A stretch of DNA of 64,000 nt from contig NZ_JAGFNU010000005.1 of the NCBI RefSeq assembly GCF_018457175.1, forward strand, positions 124,001 to 188,000. The letters run 5' to 3'. Below the pieces are notes generated by a model that was given only the letters and a program-made list of their open reading frames with translations, did not search any database and was not told where the DNA came from. The stretch is from Pseudohalocynthiibacter aestuariivivens (lineage in GTDB: Bacteria; Pseudomonadota; Alphaproteobacteria; Rhodobacterales; Rhodobacteraceae). The position numbers and the translations under genes are program-made. Below, piece after piece: positions 1-9,112 of this stretch. How positions within the stretch are numbered: the first letter of the stretch is position 1; every line of letters starts with the position of its first letter.

Positions 1-468
1 CCGCATTACCGGGAGTATTTCAGTCACGTAAGCGACAGGCTAACGGACAACGGAATCGCATTGATACACACCATTGGGCGCGAATCGCCACCGGGACGCA
101 CAAGCCCCTGGGTACTGAAGTATATTTTCCCAGGCGGTTATGTCCCTTCGCTTTCCGAGGTAAGCAAAGCGATCGAGAAGGAAGGTCTCTGGACCACAGA
201 TGTTGAAGTTTGGCAGCTGCATTATGCTGAAACGCTAAAACATTGGTACACGCGTTTTATGGCAAATATCGATAAGGCCCGGCAGATTTACGATGACCGA
301 TTCTGCAGGATGTGGCGGTTCTATCTGATTTCAGCGGAGCTCACATTTAGACTACACCGACAGGTTGTTTTTCAATTTCAACTCACCCGCAAACAAGGTG
401 TCGTTCCCCTGACCCGCGATTACATTTACCAAGGCGATGAAAAACAGCACTGGCGGGCAGCGGAATAG
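1..468 (+). CDS. cfa: cyclopropane-fatty-acyl-phospholipid synthase, C-terminal part (5' end outside window)
   Basis: The frame is open from base 1 and ends with TAG at 466-468. The visible ~155 residues match the C-terminal end of CFA synthases: a HTIGRES strand, a KYIFPGGYVPSL stretch and a late HYAETLKHW segment. The family transfers a methylene group from S-adenosylmethionine to unsaturated acyl chains of membrane phospholipids, usually in stationary phase or under acid or osmotic stress. The SAM-binding core lies upstream and cannot be checked. It converges with the minus-strand pabC-like gene 9 bp away. CFA-like methyltransferases of unknown substrate are the main alternative. Confidence 0.85.
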   Translation, partial: PHYREYFSHVSDRLTDNGIALIHTIGRESPPGRTSPWVLKYIFPGGYVPSLSEVSKAIEKEGLWTTDVEVWQLHYAETLKHWYTRFMANIDKARQIYDDRFCRMWRFYLISAELTFRLHRQVVFQFQLTRKQGVVPLTRDYIYQGDEKQHWRAAE

Positions 469-477
469 ATTTCCGGG

Positions 478-1116
478 CTAAACCAGATGCGCCCTTATCA
501 GACCACGCAGCGAATTCCCCACAAACAATCGCTGTGCCTTTTTAATATCGCGCTCTGTTAGTATTGCCTCTGCGGCCTCTCCTGCGTCCAGCATTTTCTG
601 CCGCAACACACCGGGAAGCAGGCCACACGTAAGTGGTGGAGTAATCAAACCCTGCCCAAAATCCGCAAAAACATTCGTTATTGTTCCTTCGCAAATTTCG
701 CCGCGTTCATTCAGAAAAATCAACTCGTCCACACCGTTCGGAAGGTTTGCACGGGCATTGTCGTAAAGCTGACGCTCTGTGGTTTTCACTTGCAACCAGC
801 GGTCATCTGAGCGGAGCCTGTCTTTTGCAACCATAACGCGCCACGCGCTAACAGTCGATGATATTGGAAATACCTGCAGCTCAAATTTACCGTTTAACTT
901 CAATGACATACGACATCGCCGCGTGTCAGTTCCCGAAACAGACGATAACAAATGCTGCGCAGCATTTCTGTCAAAATCAATCCCAAAACCCTGCGCGCTC
1001 TTTTCCATTCGCGAAAGATGGAGATCAAGATTTTGAAATCCCAGAGCCGGATCAAACCCAAACGTTTCAATCAGCTTGAGATCGGGGGGGAGATTTCTGC
1101 GTAGCGCACTTTCCAC
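478..1116 (-). CDS. pabC: aminotransferase class IV, 4-amino-4-deoxychorismate lyase-like
   Basis: A 212-residue PLP fold-type IV protein. It shows the branched-chain aminotransferase/lyase pattern: FLNERGEICEGTITNVF in the middle and a PLTCGLLPGVLRQ segment later, as in PabC and DAAT proteins. PabC splits aminodeoxychorismate to p-aminobenzoate and pyruvate for folate synthesis. The start is GTG at 1116, preceded by GAGGAAG at good spacing, and overlaps the pabB end by 46 bp, implying coupled translation. It is shorter than E. coli PabC (about 270 residues). The pabB neighbour supports folate over branched-chain amino acid transamination. Confidence 0.75.
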   Translation of the reverse strand: MESALRRNLPPDLKLIETFGFDPALGFQNLDLHLSRMEKSAQGFGIDFDRNAAQHLLSSVSGTDTRRCRMSLKLNGKFELQVFPISSTVSAWRVMVAKDRLRSDDRWLQVKTTERQLYDNARANLPNGVDELIFLNERGEICEGTITNVFADFGQGLITPPLTCGLLPGVLRQKMLDAGEAAEAILTERDIKKAQRLFVGNSLRGLIRAHLV

Positions 1117-2204
1117 AGGGCTTCCTCATATTCGCCATCGGCTGTGCTGTCCCAGACAACACCGCCGCCAACATTAAGTCGCACAGCGCCACCTTCAAAG
1201 AGCGAAAGTGTGCGGATTGCAACGTTGAAACATGATGACCCGTCTGGCGCCATCCAGCCAATTGTACCGCAGTATATTCCGCGTGGCGTTGGTTCCAGAT
1301 CCCGGATTACCTGCATTGCACGGTTTTTGGGCGCGCCTGTGACTGAACCGCAGGGAAAAAGTGCGCGCAGGATATCGGGCAGGGATGTGCTTTCTTTAAG
1401 GTGCGCCGTTACGCGCGATACCATCTGATGAACTGTTGCGTAGCTATCGACACGAAACAATTCAGGCACTTTGACCGAGCCAACCTTGGATACCTGGCTG
1501 ATATCATTGCGTAAAAGATCAACGATCATCAGGTTTTCAGCGCGGTTTTTGGGGTCCTTCAGCAGCCAGTTGTAACGTTCATCGTCTTCACCTGCTGTTA
1601 TGCCGCGCGGGACCGTGCCTTTCATGGGCAATGTTTCAATTTCGCCGTCCGCTGTTGTACGAAAGAAAAGCTCAGGTGAACGCGACAGGATTTCCGGCCC
1701 AACCCCAAGATCAACATGCGCGCCGTAAAGCACAGGCTGACGCGCCGCCAAAAGACCGAAAAGTGCCTCGGCAGAGCCTGCGCGGTTCGCCAAAATTGGA
1801 AACGTCAGATTGGCCTGATAAATATCACCCGCCCCGATCAACGCGCGAAGCTTGTCAAACGCCCGGTGATAGTCATTTGCTGACCAAAGTGGCGTCAACG
1901 AAGACAAGACGGCCTCTCCCACGCCAATATTCGCTGAATCTGGCGTATCAAACACGCCAAAAAGCAGCAATGGTGTGTCGCGGTCTTCTGGCAAGAGATG
2001 AGCAAGCTTTGGCATCAAAACATAGCCAAGTTCGTAAGAACAATAGCCTGCAATCCAGCGTCCATCGGCTTGTGCCCTTGAAAGCGCGTCCAGCGCTGCA
2101 GGCACTTCTTCAGCAGTTTTTGCCACAATCAACTGTTCCGGCGCACGAAAAAGTGTGCCGGTTCCATCTGGTCCGTGGTCAAAAAATATCTGCGGCTGTG
2201 CCAA
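1071..2204 (-). CDS. pabB: aminodeoxychorismate synthase component I
   Basis: A 377-residue chorismate-binding enzyme. Signatures are the LPMKGTVPRG loop, a NRAENLMIVDLLRND segment and FPCGSVTGAPK near the C-terminus. PabB aminates chorismate to 4-amino-4-deoxychorismate using ammonia from the PabA glutaminase. No glutamine amidotransferase gene is in the window. The N-terminal part is short compared with E. coli PabB (about 450 residues), as in other alphaproteobacterial forms. The start is TTG at 2204 with AGGCGA upstream; no ATG fits in frame before an upstream stop. It is first of a two-gene pabB-pabC unit. Confidence 0.85.
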   Translation of the reverse strand: MAQPQIFFDHGPDGTGTLFRAPEQLIVAKTAEEVPAALDALSRAQADGRWIAGYCSYELGYVLMPKLAHLLPEDRDTPLLLFGVFDTPDSANIGVGEAVLSSLTPLWSANDYHRAFDKLRALIGAGDIYQANLTFPILANRAGSAEALFGLLAARQPVLYGAHVDLGVGPEILSRSPELFFRTTADGEIETLPMKGTVPRGITAGEDDERYNWLLKDPKNRAENLMIVDLLRNDISQVSKVGSVKVPELFRVDSYATVHQMVSRVTAHLKESTSLPDILRALFPCGSVTGAPKNRAMQVIRDLEPTPRGIYCGTIGWMAPDGSSCFNVAIRTLSLFEGGAVRLNVGGGVVWDSTADGEYEEALWKVRYAEISPPISS

Positions 2205-2305
2205 AATGAATCGCCTGATGCTACGTCACAGGGTGCTTCTAGTCTGCTTTTCGCTGCTCTGCGCCCCTAAAATCCGACATCTGCGAAGTGAGAGCGGCAA
2301 AATAC

Positions 2306-3340
2306 CTAGGTTGCAGTGTCTCGCTGGTTTTCCATACCCATGGAAATCAGGCGCGGCGTTTTACTTTGTTCTGCCTGAAACTCAGCTTTGTCCGACATTC
2401 CGCGCCAGTTCGCCGATACAAAAGATTGTGCAACAGCACCGCCTAATGTTGTGCCGGGTCCAAGCACGATAAAAACATCCGGCATCAACTCGCGCGCGGC
2501 TGTTCGAATTGCTGCAGAGAAATCATAGGGTTCGACGACCTGATGCTGAAGCGTATAGGACCATAGCGCACCCAGATCGCTTGACTTCGGGTGCCAAAGC
2601 CCACCGCGACCGTCTACCAAAGGCAACTTAGGCTGCTGAAACAGCGTTTGCGGCAGACGCCTTTGGCCTTCTGCGGCAATAGGCGCCATCAATTCCGTGT
2701 GGAACGCCGCATGATTTTGCAACCGCATCGGGAAACGGTCCTGAACGCGGGGCGCTTGCTTTTCGAAGGCCTCCAACCCGGTTTCGTCCCCGGCAAGCAC
2801 CAGCATACCACCAAGGTCGATAGAAAGGGCCAGTCTATGGTTCGCGCGATTGTCGATTTCAGACATGATTGCAAGGACTTCTGCACGTTTGCCACCCGGG
2901 TCACGCCAGTCTTCATCCGTAACCGGATATATCAACTGACCGCCAACGCCCCGTTCATGCATCAGCGTTCCCATGGTGTTCACAACATCCAGACCCGCCA
3001 TGGGCGACAAAGCCCCGGCACAGGCAAGCGCTATATACCAACCCATCGAATTTCCGGTGACACCAATGATGTCAAACTTTTCTGCGCTGATTGAAAGGAA
3101 GTCCGCGTAGGCGCAGGCATAGATCAATGGCGAAGCATTGTCGCCCCGTGTATGGTGCGGTCCCGAGAACCGGGCTGCATTGTCCAACTTGCTTACCGCT
3201 TCTTGTCCAAGCGCAGTGCGATAGCCATCAAACTCGCCAATAATCGCGGATCTATTCGCGTGGTGCCGCTTGAGATAACCAAGCTCGGTTTTGTTATAGG
3301 TGCCGCGCCCAGGGGCGACGACGACAGCAGTTTGTTTCAT
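2306..3340 (-). CDS. FabD-like acyltransferase coupled to a fused E1 dehydrogenase
   Basis: A 344-residue protein of the FabD (ACP S-malonyltransferase) fold. Residues 96-100 read GNSMG, a nucleophile elbow with Ser98, and AAFHTELM places the catalytic-type His at 214. By eye-alignment with E. coli FabD, the Arg that binds the malonyl carboxylate (LRGKLMQ) is Met here (TMGTLMH). The residue after the elbow is Trp instead of the usual Glu/Gln. A non-malonyl acyl group is therefore likely (inference). The start at 3340 is chosen because it gives an ATGA overlap with the E1 stop and has a GGGGGGCGAA ribosome site. The true substrate is unknown. Confidence 0.7.
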   Translation of the reverse strand: MKQTAVVVAPGRGTYNKTELGYLKRHHANRSAIIGEFDGYRTALGQEAVSKLDNAARFSGPHHTRGDNASPLIYACAYADFLSISAEKFDIIGVTGNSMGWYIALACAGALSPMAGLDVVNTMGTLMHERGVGGQLIYPVTDEDWRDPGGKRAEVLAIMSEIDNRANHRLALSIDLGGMLVLAGDETGLEAFEKQAPRVQDRFPMRLQNHAAFHTELMAPIAAEGQRRLPQTLFQQPKLPLVDGRGGLWHPKSSDLGALWSYTLQHQVVEPYDFSAAIRTAARELMPDVFIVLGPGTTLGGAVAQSFVSANWRGMSDKAEFQAEQSKTPRLISMGMENQRDTAT

Positions 3341-5520
3341 TTCGCCCCCCAAAGCTTTTCAGCAGCCTGAACAATGCTTTCACAGGACGGCATCGTGACT
3401 GCATAAGCTGGACCTGTAGCAATAAAGCTGTCTTCTGCAGCAAGGCGCGCATTCGGTAAGTTAGATTGTTCTGAAAGAAGTGTCATAACCGCCTCGGAAA
3501 CATTTCCACTTTGGCGGCATTCATCGACAACCAAAACCTTTTTGGCACCTTTTATAGCATTAATAATCGCCTCTTCAGGCAGCGGCGACAACCAGCGCAT
3601 ATCAATTATTCGTGTTTGAATACCCTTCTCTTTCAATATTTTAGCCGCCTGTTGGCTTAGATAATGGCCGTTTCCATAGGTCACAATTGCCAGAGGCCCC
3701 TCACCTGTTACGCCAACCTCGCCAAGCGCGATCCGTTCGTCCGGTGCGGGGTAGATCTGCATCCATCCACTATCTTTTGCGTCGTGCAAATCGCGCATCG
3801 GGTAAAGCGCGATAGGTTCGACAAACACCACAACACGTTGCTCTTCCCGCGCAAGGCGCACACATTCGCGCAGCATTTTTGCGGCATCCGCCCCGTGGCT
3901 TGGCACAGCAACGATCACGCCTGGAATATCGCGCAGAACTCCCAATGAATTATCGTTATGGAAATGACCACCAAACCCTTTCTGATACCCAAGGCCTGCG
4001 ATGCGCAAAACCATCGGGTTGGTGAACTGTCCGTTGGAAAAGAACGAGAGCGTCGCAGCCTCGCCACGAAGCTGATCTTCAGCGTTGTGCAGGTAGGCAA
4101 GGAACTGAATCTCCGGCATCGGAATAAAACCGTTGTGTGCCATACCGATAGCCAAGCCTAAGATGGATTGTTCATCAAGCAGGGTATCAATCACCCGGTC
4201 GACACCGAACCTGTCACTCAGTTTTTGCGTAACGCCATAAACGCCGCCCTTTTGGCCGACATCTTCGCCCATTAGCGCGATTTCATCATGTTCCAACATC
4301 AGATCGGTCAATGCCCAGTTTATCAGGCGTGACATGTGCTGTGGCTCGGACATGGCACGCATATCAGAGCCGAATGCGGCTTCGCGGGCTTCATCCGATG
4401 GGCCATTTGTCGGTGTGCAACGGCGTTTTGGCGGCACAATGCTGCCCATAACTTCTGACGCGGTTTTTAGGCGTGGTCGAGTAATTGCTTCGGCAGCGAC
4501 GCGCGTGCATTGCGCCTCTGCGTCGTCATAAATTGAAAGCACCTCATCTGTGCTCAGAACACCCGCATCAATCAGCAGCCTTGCAGAATGCAGTAACGGA
4601 TCGTCCGATTCCCACGTCTCGAAGGTTTCTTTCGCAAGGTAAGTTTGCTGCATATCAGAGCCAGCATGGCCATAAAGCCGAACAAGGCTAAGGTGCAGAA
4701 ACGCCGGTTTTCTGCGGGTGCGAACATATTCTACTGCAGCTTTCGCTGCGCAGAAAGTATCGTACAAATCAAGCCCGTTTGCGTAAAAGTATTTCAACCC
4801 CGGGCGATGCTCAAAATTCGCAGAAACCCAGCCACGCGGGGTGCGGGTTGAGATGCCTATCCCATTGTCTTCACATATAAAAAGAAGCGGAAGTGGTACG
4901 GATTGAAACGAAGTCCAGCAAGCCGTATTGATAGCCCCCTGAGCGGTAGAATGATTGGAAGAAGCATCGCCAAACGAGCAGATGACAATACTATTGTCTT
5001 TGAGTGTTTTATGCTCCGGCGCGTGCCGTCTGGCAAGGCCAATCGAATAGGCGGCACCCACGGCTTTTGGCAGATGGCTGGCAATAGTCGAGGTTTGCGG
5101 CGGTATCATCAGGCTATGTGACCCCAGCACCTTGTGCCGCCCGCCGGAAATCGGGTCTTCGGTTGAGGTGGCAAAGCTTAGCAGCATATCCCAAGCGGGT
5201 GTTGTACCCGGCACCTGTGCGCTGCGCCGGGTTTGAAATGCACCGTCCCGATAGTGCAGGAACGCCATGTCATCAGGGTTAAGGGCGGAAGCGACCGCTG
5301 CCATACCTTCATGCCCGGAAGAGCCAATTGTATAGTACCCCTGCCCTGCCGCCTGCATTTTGCGCGACGTTCGGTCGAGGTTCCGACTTAAACATTGCGC
5401 GCGAAAGATCGCGACCGCCTCGGTCGGTAAAAGGGGGCCGTTTGGTGCAGCCCCTTTTGGAAAATCTCCACGTTTTACGCGGGTCTGAAATGCCTCGTGG
5501 ACGATATCAGCACGATCCAT
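3337..5520 (-). CDS. fused E1 alpha/beta thiamine-diphosphate 2-oxoacid dehydrogenase
   Basis: A 727-residue fusion. Residues 1 to about 385 are the E1-alpha half, with HYRD at 89-92, a ThDP motif starting GDASSN at 184 and ending EDNG at 217-220, and RLYGH at 281. Residues from about 390 are the E1-beta half, with GEDVG at 418-422, GGHFHNDNS and PGVIVAVPS. The family decarboxylates a 2-oxoacid and passes the acyl group to lipoyl-E2. E1 alpha and beta are usually separate genes, and no E2 or E3 lies in the window. It sits between gcdH and a FabD-like gene (4-bp overlap), so 2-oxoadipate is a reasonable candidate substrate (inference). Branched-chain 2-oxoacids are the alternative. Confidence 0.8.
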   Translation of the reverse strand: MDRADIVHEAFQTRVKRGDFPKGAAPNGPLLPTEAVAIFRAQCLSRNLDRTSRKMQAAGQGYYTIGSSGHEGMAAVASALNPDDMAFLHYRDGAFQTRRSAQVPGTTPAWDMLLSFATSTEDPISGGRHKVLGSHSLMIPPQTSTIASHLPKAVGAAYSIGLARRHAPEHKTLKDNSIVICSFGDASSNHSTAQGAINTACWTSFQSVPLPLLFICEDNGIGISTRTPRGWVSANFEHRPGLKYFYANGLDLYDTFCAAKAAVEYVRTRRKPAFLHLSLVRLYGHAGSDMQQTYLAKETFETWESDDPLLHSARLLIDAGVLSTDEVLSIYDDAEAQCTRVAAEAITRPRLKTASEVMGSIVPPKRRCTPTNGPSDEAREAAFGSDMRAMSEPQHMSRLINWALTDLMLEHDEIALMGEDVGQKGGVYGVTQKLSDRFGVDRVIDTLLDEQSILGLAIGMAHNGFIPMPEIQFLAYLHNAEDQLRGEAATLSFFSNGQFTNPMVLRIAGLGYQKGFGGHFHNDNSLGVLRDIPGVIVAVPSHGADAAKMLRECVRLAREEQRVVVFVEPIALYPMRDLHDAKDSGWMQIYPAPDERIALGEVGVTGEGPLAIVTYGNGHYLSQQAAKILKEKGIQTRIIDMRWLSPLPEEAIINAIKGAKKVLVVDECRQSGNVSEAVMTLLSEQSNLPNARLAAEDSFIATGPAYAVTMPSCESIVQAAEKLWGAK

Positions 5521-5574
5521 AGATCAACCTTATTCTTCAATGCAGCCCAAAACTTCAGCCTTACAGGAAAGGCC

Positions 5575-6783
5575 CTAGAAAAACGCCTGTAGCCCGGTTT
5601 GCGCACGCCCCAGGATAAGGGCATGTACATCATGTGTACCTTCATATGTGTTTACCGTTTCAAGGTTTACCATATGACGGATCACCTGAAATTCCAGGCT
5701 GATGCCGTTGCCACCATGCATGTCACGTGCCATCCGCGCGATATCCAGCGCCTTGCCGCAGTTGTTGCGTTTCATCATCGAAATCATTTCCGGTGCAGCA
5801 TTCGCTTCGTCCATCAGCCGGCCAACACGCAAAGACCCTTGCAGGCCAAGCGTGATCTCTGTCTGCATATCCGCCAGTTTTTTCTGGTAAAGCTGCGTGC
5901 CCGCAATTGGTTTATTGAACTGCTTTCGGTCTAGGCCGTATTGCCGCGAAGCGTGCCAGCAGAACTCGGCCGCGCCCAATACGCCCCAACTGATGCCATA
6001 ACGCGCCCGGTTCAGGCAGCCAAACGGACCTTTCAGACCTTCGACATTGGGCAACAAGGCGTCTTCGCCAACTTCTACGTCTTTCATCACAATCTCACCG
6101 GTCACCGAAGCCCGCAGTGAGAGCTTATTCGCGATCTTCGGTGCCGAGAGACCTTTCATGCCTTTTTCAAGCACGAACCCTTTTATCTTTCCGCCGTGTG
6201 CGTCGGATTTTGCCCAGACAACAAAAACATCAGCGATTGGCGCGTTTGATATCCACATTTTAGAGCCGTTCAGCACATAGCCTCCGTCAACCTTTTTCGC
6301 GACGGTTTTCATGCTTGCGGGGTCAGAACCGGCATCAGGTTCTGTCAGACCAAAACAGCCAATAAATTCACCGGTAGAAAGTTTTGGCAGGTATTTTTTA
6401 CGTTGCTCCTCAGTGCCATAGGCATATATCGGATACATAACCAACGAGCTTTGGACAGACATCATGGAACGATATCCGCTATCGACACGCTCTACCTCGC
6501 GCGCGACCAGACCGTAGCTCACATAACCTGCACCGATACCGCCGTATTCTTCGGGAACGGTGATACCCAACAAGCCCATTTCACCCATTTCGCGAAAGAT
6601 TTCCGGGTCTGTTTTCTCTTCCTGAAACGCCTCCAGCACACGCGGCTGCAGCTTTTCCTGTGCGTATGATCGTGCTGAATCGCGGATCATACGCTCGTCT
6701 TCGGTCAACTGAAGGTCGAACCGAAACGCATCTTCCCAGTCAAAGGATTCAAGGTTCGGTTTGCTTTGCGGAGCCAGGGCCAT
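5575..6783 (-). CDS. gcdH: glutaryl-CoA dehydrogenase
   Basis: A 402-residue acyl-CoA dehydrogenase. The catalytic Glu is in [16 protein letters not shown] (Glu381), and the substrate-binding stretch [14 protein letters not shown] (Arg105/Ser106) is characteristic of glutaryl-CoA dehydrogenases, the Arg holding the free carboxylate. The enzyme oxidises and decarboxylates glutaryl-CoA to crotonyl-CoA, passing electrons through ETF, at the end of lysine and tryptophan breakdown. The ATG at 6783 has AGAGG upstream. It lies 12 bp after the aminotransferase and 54 bp before the fused E1, suggesting one transcript. Confidence 0.93.
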   Translation of the reverse strand: MALAPQSKPNLESFDWEDAFRFDLQLTEDERMIRDSARSYAQEKLQPRVLEAFQEEKTDPEIFREMGEMGLLGITVPEEYGGIGAGYVSYGLVAREVERVDSGYRSMMSVQSSLVMYPIYAYGTEEQRKKYLPKLSTGEFIGCFGLTEPDAGSDPASMKTVAKKVDGGYVLNGSKMWISNAPIADVFVVWAKSDAHGGKIKGFVLEKGMKGLSAPKIANKLSLRASVTGEIVMKDVEVGEDALLPNVEGLKGPFGCLNRARYGISWGVLGAAEFCWHASRQYGLDRKQFNKPIAGTQLYQKKLADMQTEITLGLQGSLRVGRLMDEANAAPEMISMMKRNNCGKALDIARMARDMHGGNGISLEFQVIRHMVNLETVNTYEGTHDVHALILGRAQTGLQAFF

Positions 6784-6795
6784 TCTTTTTACCTC

Positions 6796-8013
6796 TTAAG
6801 TCAGTTCGGTCAGGGCTTGCGCAATGCGGCGACAGCCCTCTTTCAAATCAGCAGTTGCGTAAGCGTAGGACAGGCGAAAATAGCCGGGAAGGCCAAAAGC
6901 GCGCCCGGGAACCAGCGCGACATGCGCATCATCAAGAATGTAGCGACACACGTCAGCATCGGTTTCCAGAACCTCGCCTTGTGGCGTGGTCTTGCCAAAA
7001 ACACCGCTGCAATCAGGAAATGCGTAAAAGGCACCACCGGGCACTTCACAATTCAGGCCTGGCATAGCGTTCAGGGCGCCAACAACAAGATCGCGTCTTT
7101 CACGGAATTCTTCTGCGCGTTCGGCCAACAGATTCTGCGACCCCTCAAGTGCTGCAAGTGCTGCTGCTTGCGAAATGGAAGAGGCACCAGAGGTCGACTG
7201 CCCCTGTACCGCGACCATTGCTTTGATCAGGTCGATGGGGCCGATACCCCAACCAAGCCGCCAGCCTGTCATGGCATAGGCCTTGGACACACCATTCACG
7301 ATAAGCGTCCGGTCAGCCAGATCAGGCGCAGCTGCGCGGAAGGAAGTGAAAGGTTCATAGGTGATATGTTGGTAAATCTCATCCGCAACGATCCAGACAT
7401 GCGGATGTGCACGCAAAACATCTGCTAATGCTTCAAGATCAGCGCGAGAGTACATCGCGCCAGAAGGGTTGCCCGGCGTGTTAAGCATCAACCATTTGGT
7501 ATCGGCTGTGATCGCGTCTGAAAGCTGATCGGGTGTCAGACGGAACCCAGTGACCGCCCCACATTCTAATGGGACAACCGTTGCCTCGCAAAAAGCAACC
7601 ATATCAGCATAGCTCGTCCAATAGGGCGCAGGCAGGATCACCTCGTCACCCGGATTTACGGTCGCTTGAAACGCATTTGACAACACCTGCTTGGCGCCTG
7701 TTGACACGATGATTTCACTCGCCTCAGGCGTATATCCGGAAAAGCGGGTGGCATCTGCTGCAATCGCTGCACGCAAGACAGGTGTGCCTTGTGTCGGCGG
7801 ATAGCCTGTTTGACCATTCTTGGCGGCAAGATGGGCCGCATCAATAACATGGTCAGGCGTCGGGAAATCCGGCTCTCCGGTGCCAAATGTCAAAACATCA
7901 ACACCCTCAGCACGCAACCGCGCGGCCGCCTCTGATATCTGAACAATTTCAGAAAGCTGCACATTCGCAGCGCGATCAGAGCGTTTAAAGGGGTGGTTGA
8001 TACGGTTTATCAT
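6796..8013 (-). CDS. aatA: class I aminotransferase, aspartate aminotransferase type
   Basis: About 405 residues from the ATG at 8013; the longer frame to 8091 lacks family-like sequence. Fold-type I features include GEPDFPTPDHV, NTPGNPSGAMYSR, ADEIYQH and the PLP-lysine segment NGVSKAYAMTGWRLGW. The nearest family is bacterial aspartate/prephenate aminotransferase (AatA). Its place upstream of gcdH and a 2-oxoacid dehydrogenase, in a lysine-degradation block, makes 2-aminoadipate a possible amino donor here (inference). It is transcribed divergently from a LysR gene, 102 bp between starts. Confidence 0.85.
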   Translation of the reverse strand: MINRINHPFKRSDRAANVQLSEIVQISEAAARLRAEGVDVLTFGTGEPDFPTPDHVIDAAHLAAKNGQTGYPPTQGTPVLRAAIAADATRFSGYTPEASEIIVSTGAKQVLSNAFQATVNPGDEVILPAPYWTSYADMVAFCEATVVPLECGAVTGFRLTPDQLSDAITADTKWLMLNTPGNPSGAMYSRADLEALADVLRAHPHVWIVADEIYQHITYEPFTSFRAAAPDLADRTLIVNGVSKAYAMTGWRLGWGIGPIDLIKAMVAVQGQSTSGASSISQAAALAALEGSQNLLAERAEEFRERRDLVVGALNAMPGLNCEVPGGAFYAFPDCSGVFGKTTPQGEVLETDADVCRYILDDAHVALVPGRAFGLPGYFRLSYAYATADLKEGCRRIAQALTELT

Positions 8014-8115
8014 GACAATTCCGAAAGTTTCATCAGGCCTGACACTTCCATTATACCAAATTCCCTTTCCAATAAATCGATATTCGGGCATAAGTTCATG
8101 CAGAAATGGAATGTT
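8014..8115. promoter_or_regulatory. divergent aminotransferase/LysR promoter region with palindrome
   Basis: The 102 bp between two divergent starts contain the perfect 10-bp palindrome TCAGGCCTGA at 8033-8042. Outer bases (GAAAGT to the left, ACTTCC to the right) partly extend the symmetry. LysR regulators usually bind such dyads near their own divergent promoter. The assignment to the adjacent LysR is inferred from position only. A TTCAT half-site at 8095-8099 also occurs, but its partner arm is poor. Confidence 0.4.
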
Positions 8116-9030
8116 ATGCTAGCCCCACGTCGTTATCTTCCTTCTACCAGTTGGCTTGTCGCTTTTGAAGCGGTCGCGCGACTTGGTTCTGTCTCTCAAG
8201 CAGCCGAAGAGCTTTCACTGACGCAAGGCGCCGTCAGCCGGCAACTCCAAACGCTTGAATCCCAGGTTGGAGTTGCGTTGTTCTTAAGAGAAAAGAAAAG
8301 ATTGCGCCTGACCCCGGCAGGCACCGATTACGCACGCGAGGTGCGTGAAACGCTGCGCAAGCTGGCAAATGCCACAATCAAACTGCGTTCTAACCCCGAA
8401 GGCGGAACACTTGAGCTCGCGATTTTGCCCGCGTTTGGCACGCATTGGCTGGCCCCGCGCCTGCCACGCTTTCTTTCAGAAAACCCCGGTGTGACAATAA
8501 ACCTGTCAACACGTGTGGTGCCTTTTGATTTCAAACAAGAACGGTTTCATGCCGCGATCCATTTTGGCACTGATGACTGGTCAGGGACGCATTCGATAAA
8601 ACTGATGGATGAACGGGTCGTTCCGGTTGCAGCGCCAGAATTGCTGAGAGAGCAGAATGTTAGCACCCCTGAAGACTTGTTACGAATCCCGCTGCTTCGG
8701 CTAGAGACCCGCCCACGCGCATGGGCCCGGTGGATGGCGGAGCACGGGATCGACCGAACACTTACAGAAGGAATGTTTTTTGACCAATTCGCAACGATGG
8801 CACGTGCAGCGGCGCATGGGCTTGGTGCAGCGCTCTTGCCTGACTATCTTGTCGAAAGCGATCTGGCCGAGGGGCGGCTCGCTATCGCAACAGGCGCGCC
8901 GGTCACCAGCATCGGCGCCTATTACCTTGTCTGGCCGAAAGAGGCAGACGATCATCCCCCCCTTACAGCACTACGCGAATGGCTGGCGCAGGAAACAGAA
9001 AAACAAAATGCCTCCGGCGGGGATACTTGA
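8116..9030 (+). CDS. LysR-family transcriptional regulator (GcvA-like), first of two paralogues
   Basis: A 304-residue regulator from ATG 8116. The winged helix-turn-helix covers roughly residues 5-65 (SWLVAFEAVARLGSVSQAAEELSLTQGAVSRQLQTLE), followed by a LysR substrate-binding domain. 8116 is preferred to ATG 8098 because GGAATGTT precedes it and relatives start at a short PRRYLPSTS-type N-terminus. It is divergent from the aminotransferase-gcdH-E1 run and resembles the second LysR at 10270, so the two may divide control of the lysine block. The last codons fall inside a repeated GC-rich element, giving the C-terminus ASGGDT. Confidence 0.85.
   Translation: MLAPRRYLPSTSWLVAFEAVARLGSVSQAAEELSLTQGAVSRQLQTLESQVGVALFLREKKRLRLTPAGTDYAREVRETLRKLANATIKLRSNPEGGTLELAILPAFGTHWLAPRLPRFLSENPGVTINLSTRVVPFDFKQERFHAAIHFGTDDWSGTHSIKLMDERVVPVAAPELLREQNVSTPEDLLRIPLLRLETRPRAWARWMAEHGIDRTLTEGMFFDQFATMARAAAHGLGAALLPDYLVESDLAEGRLAIATGAPVTSIGAYYLVWPKEADDHPPLTALREWLAQETEKQNASGGDT
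9010..9028 (+). repeat. GC-rich Rhodobacterales-type repeat, copy 1 (overlaps the LysR stop)
   Basis: GCCTCCGGCGGGGATACTT, nearly identical to the elements at 11226-11246 and 33226-33288. This copy supplies the last codons of the LysR reading frame and runs into its TGA, so repeat insertion or creation may have reset the gene end (inference). Such elements are common between genes in this bacterial order. Downstream, GTTCTTT-T-AAAGAAC at 9085-9099 forms a small symmetric site between the convergent genes. Confidence 0.6.
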
Positions 9031-9112
9031 AGAATAAAGAAATCAGACTCTATTCTTCTTCTACCCCAAGATATCCCCACAACGGTTCTTTTAAAGAACT
9101 GTCTTCCAAGTT

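Noticed and set aside
1631-2209. Plus-strand 192-codon frame across pabB
   Set aside because: Antisense to pabB; Arg/Gln-rich without pattern.
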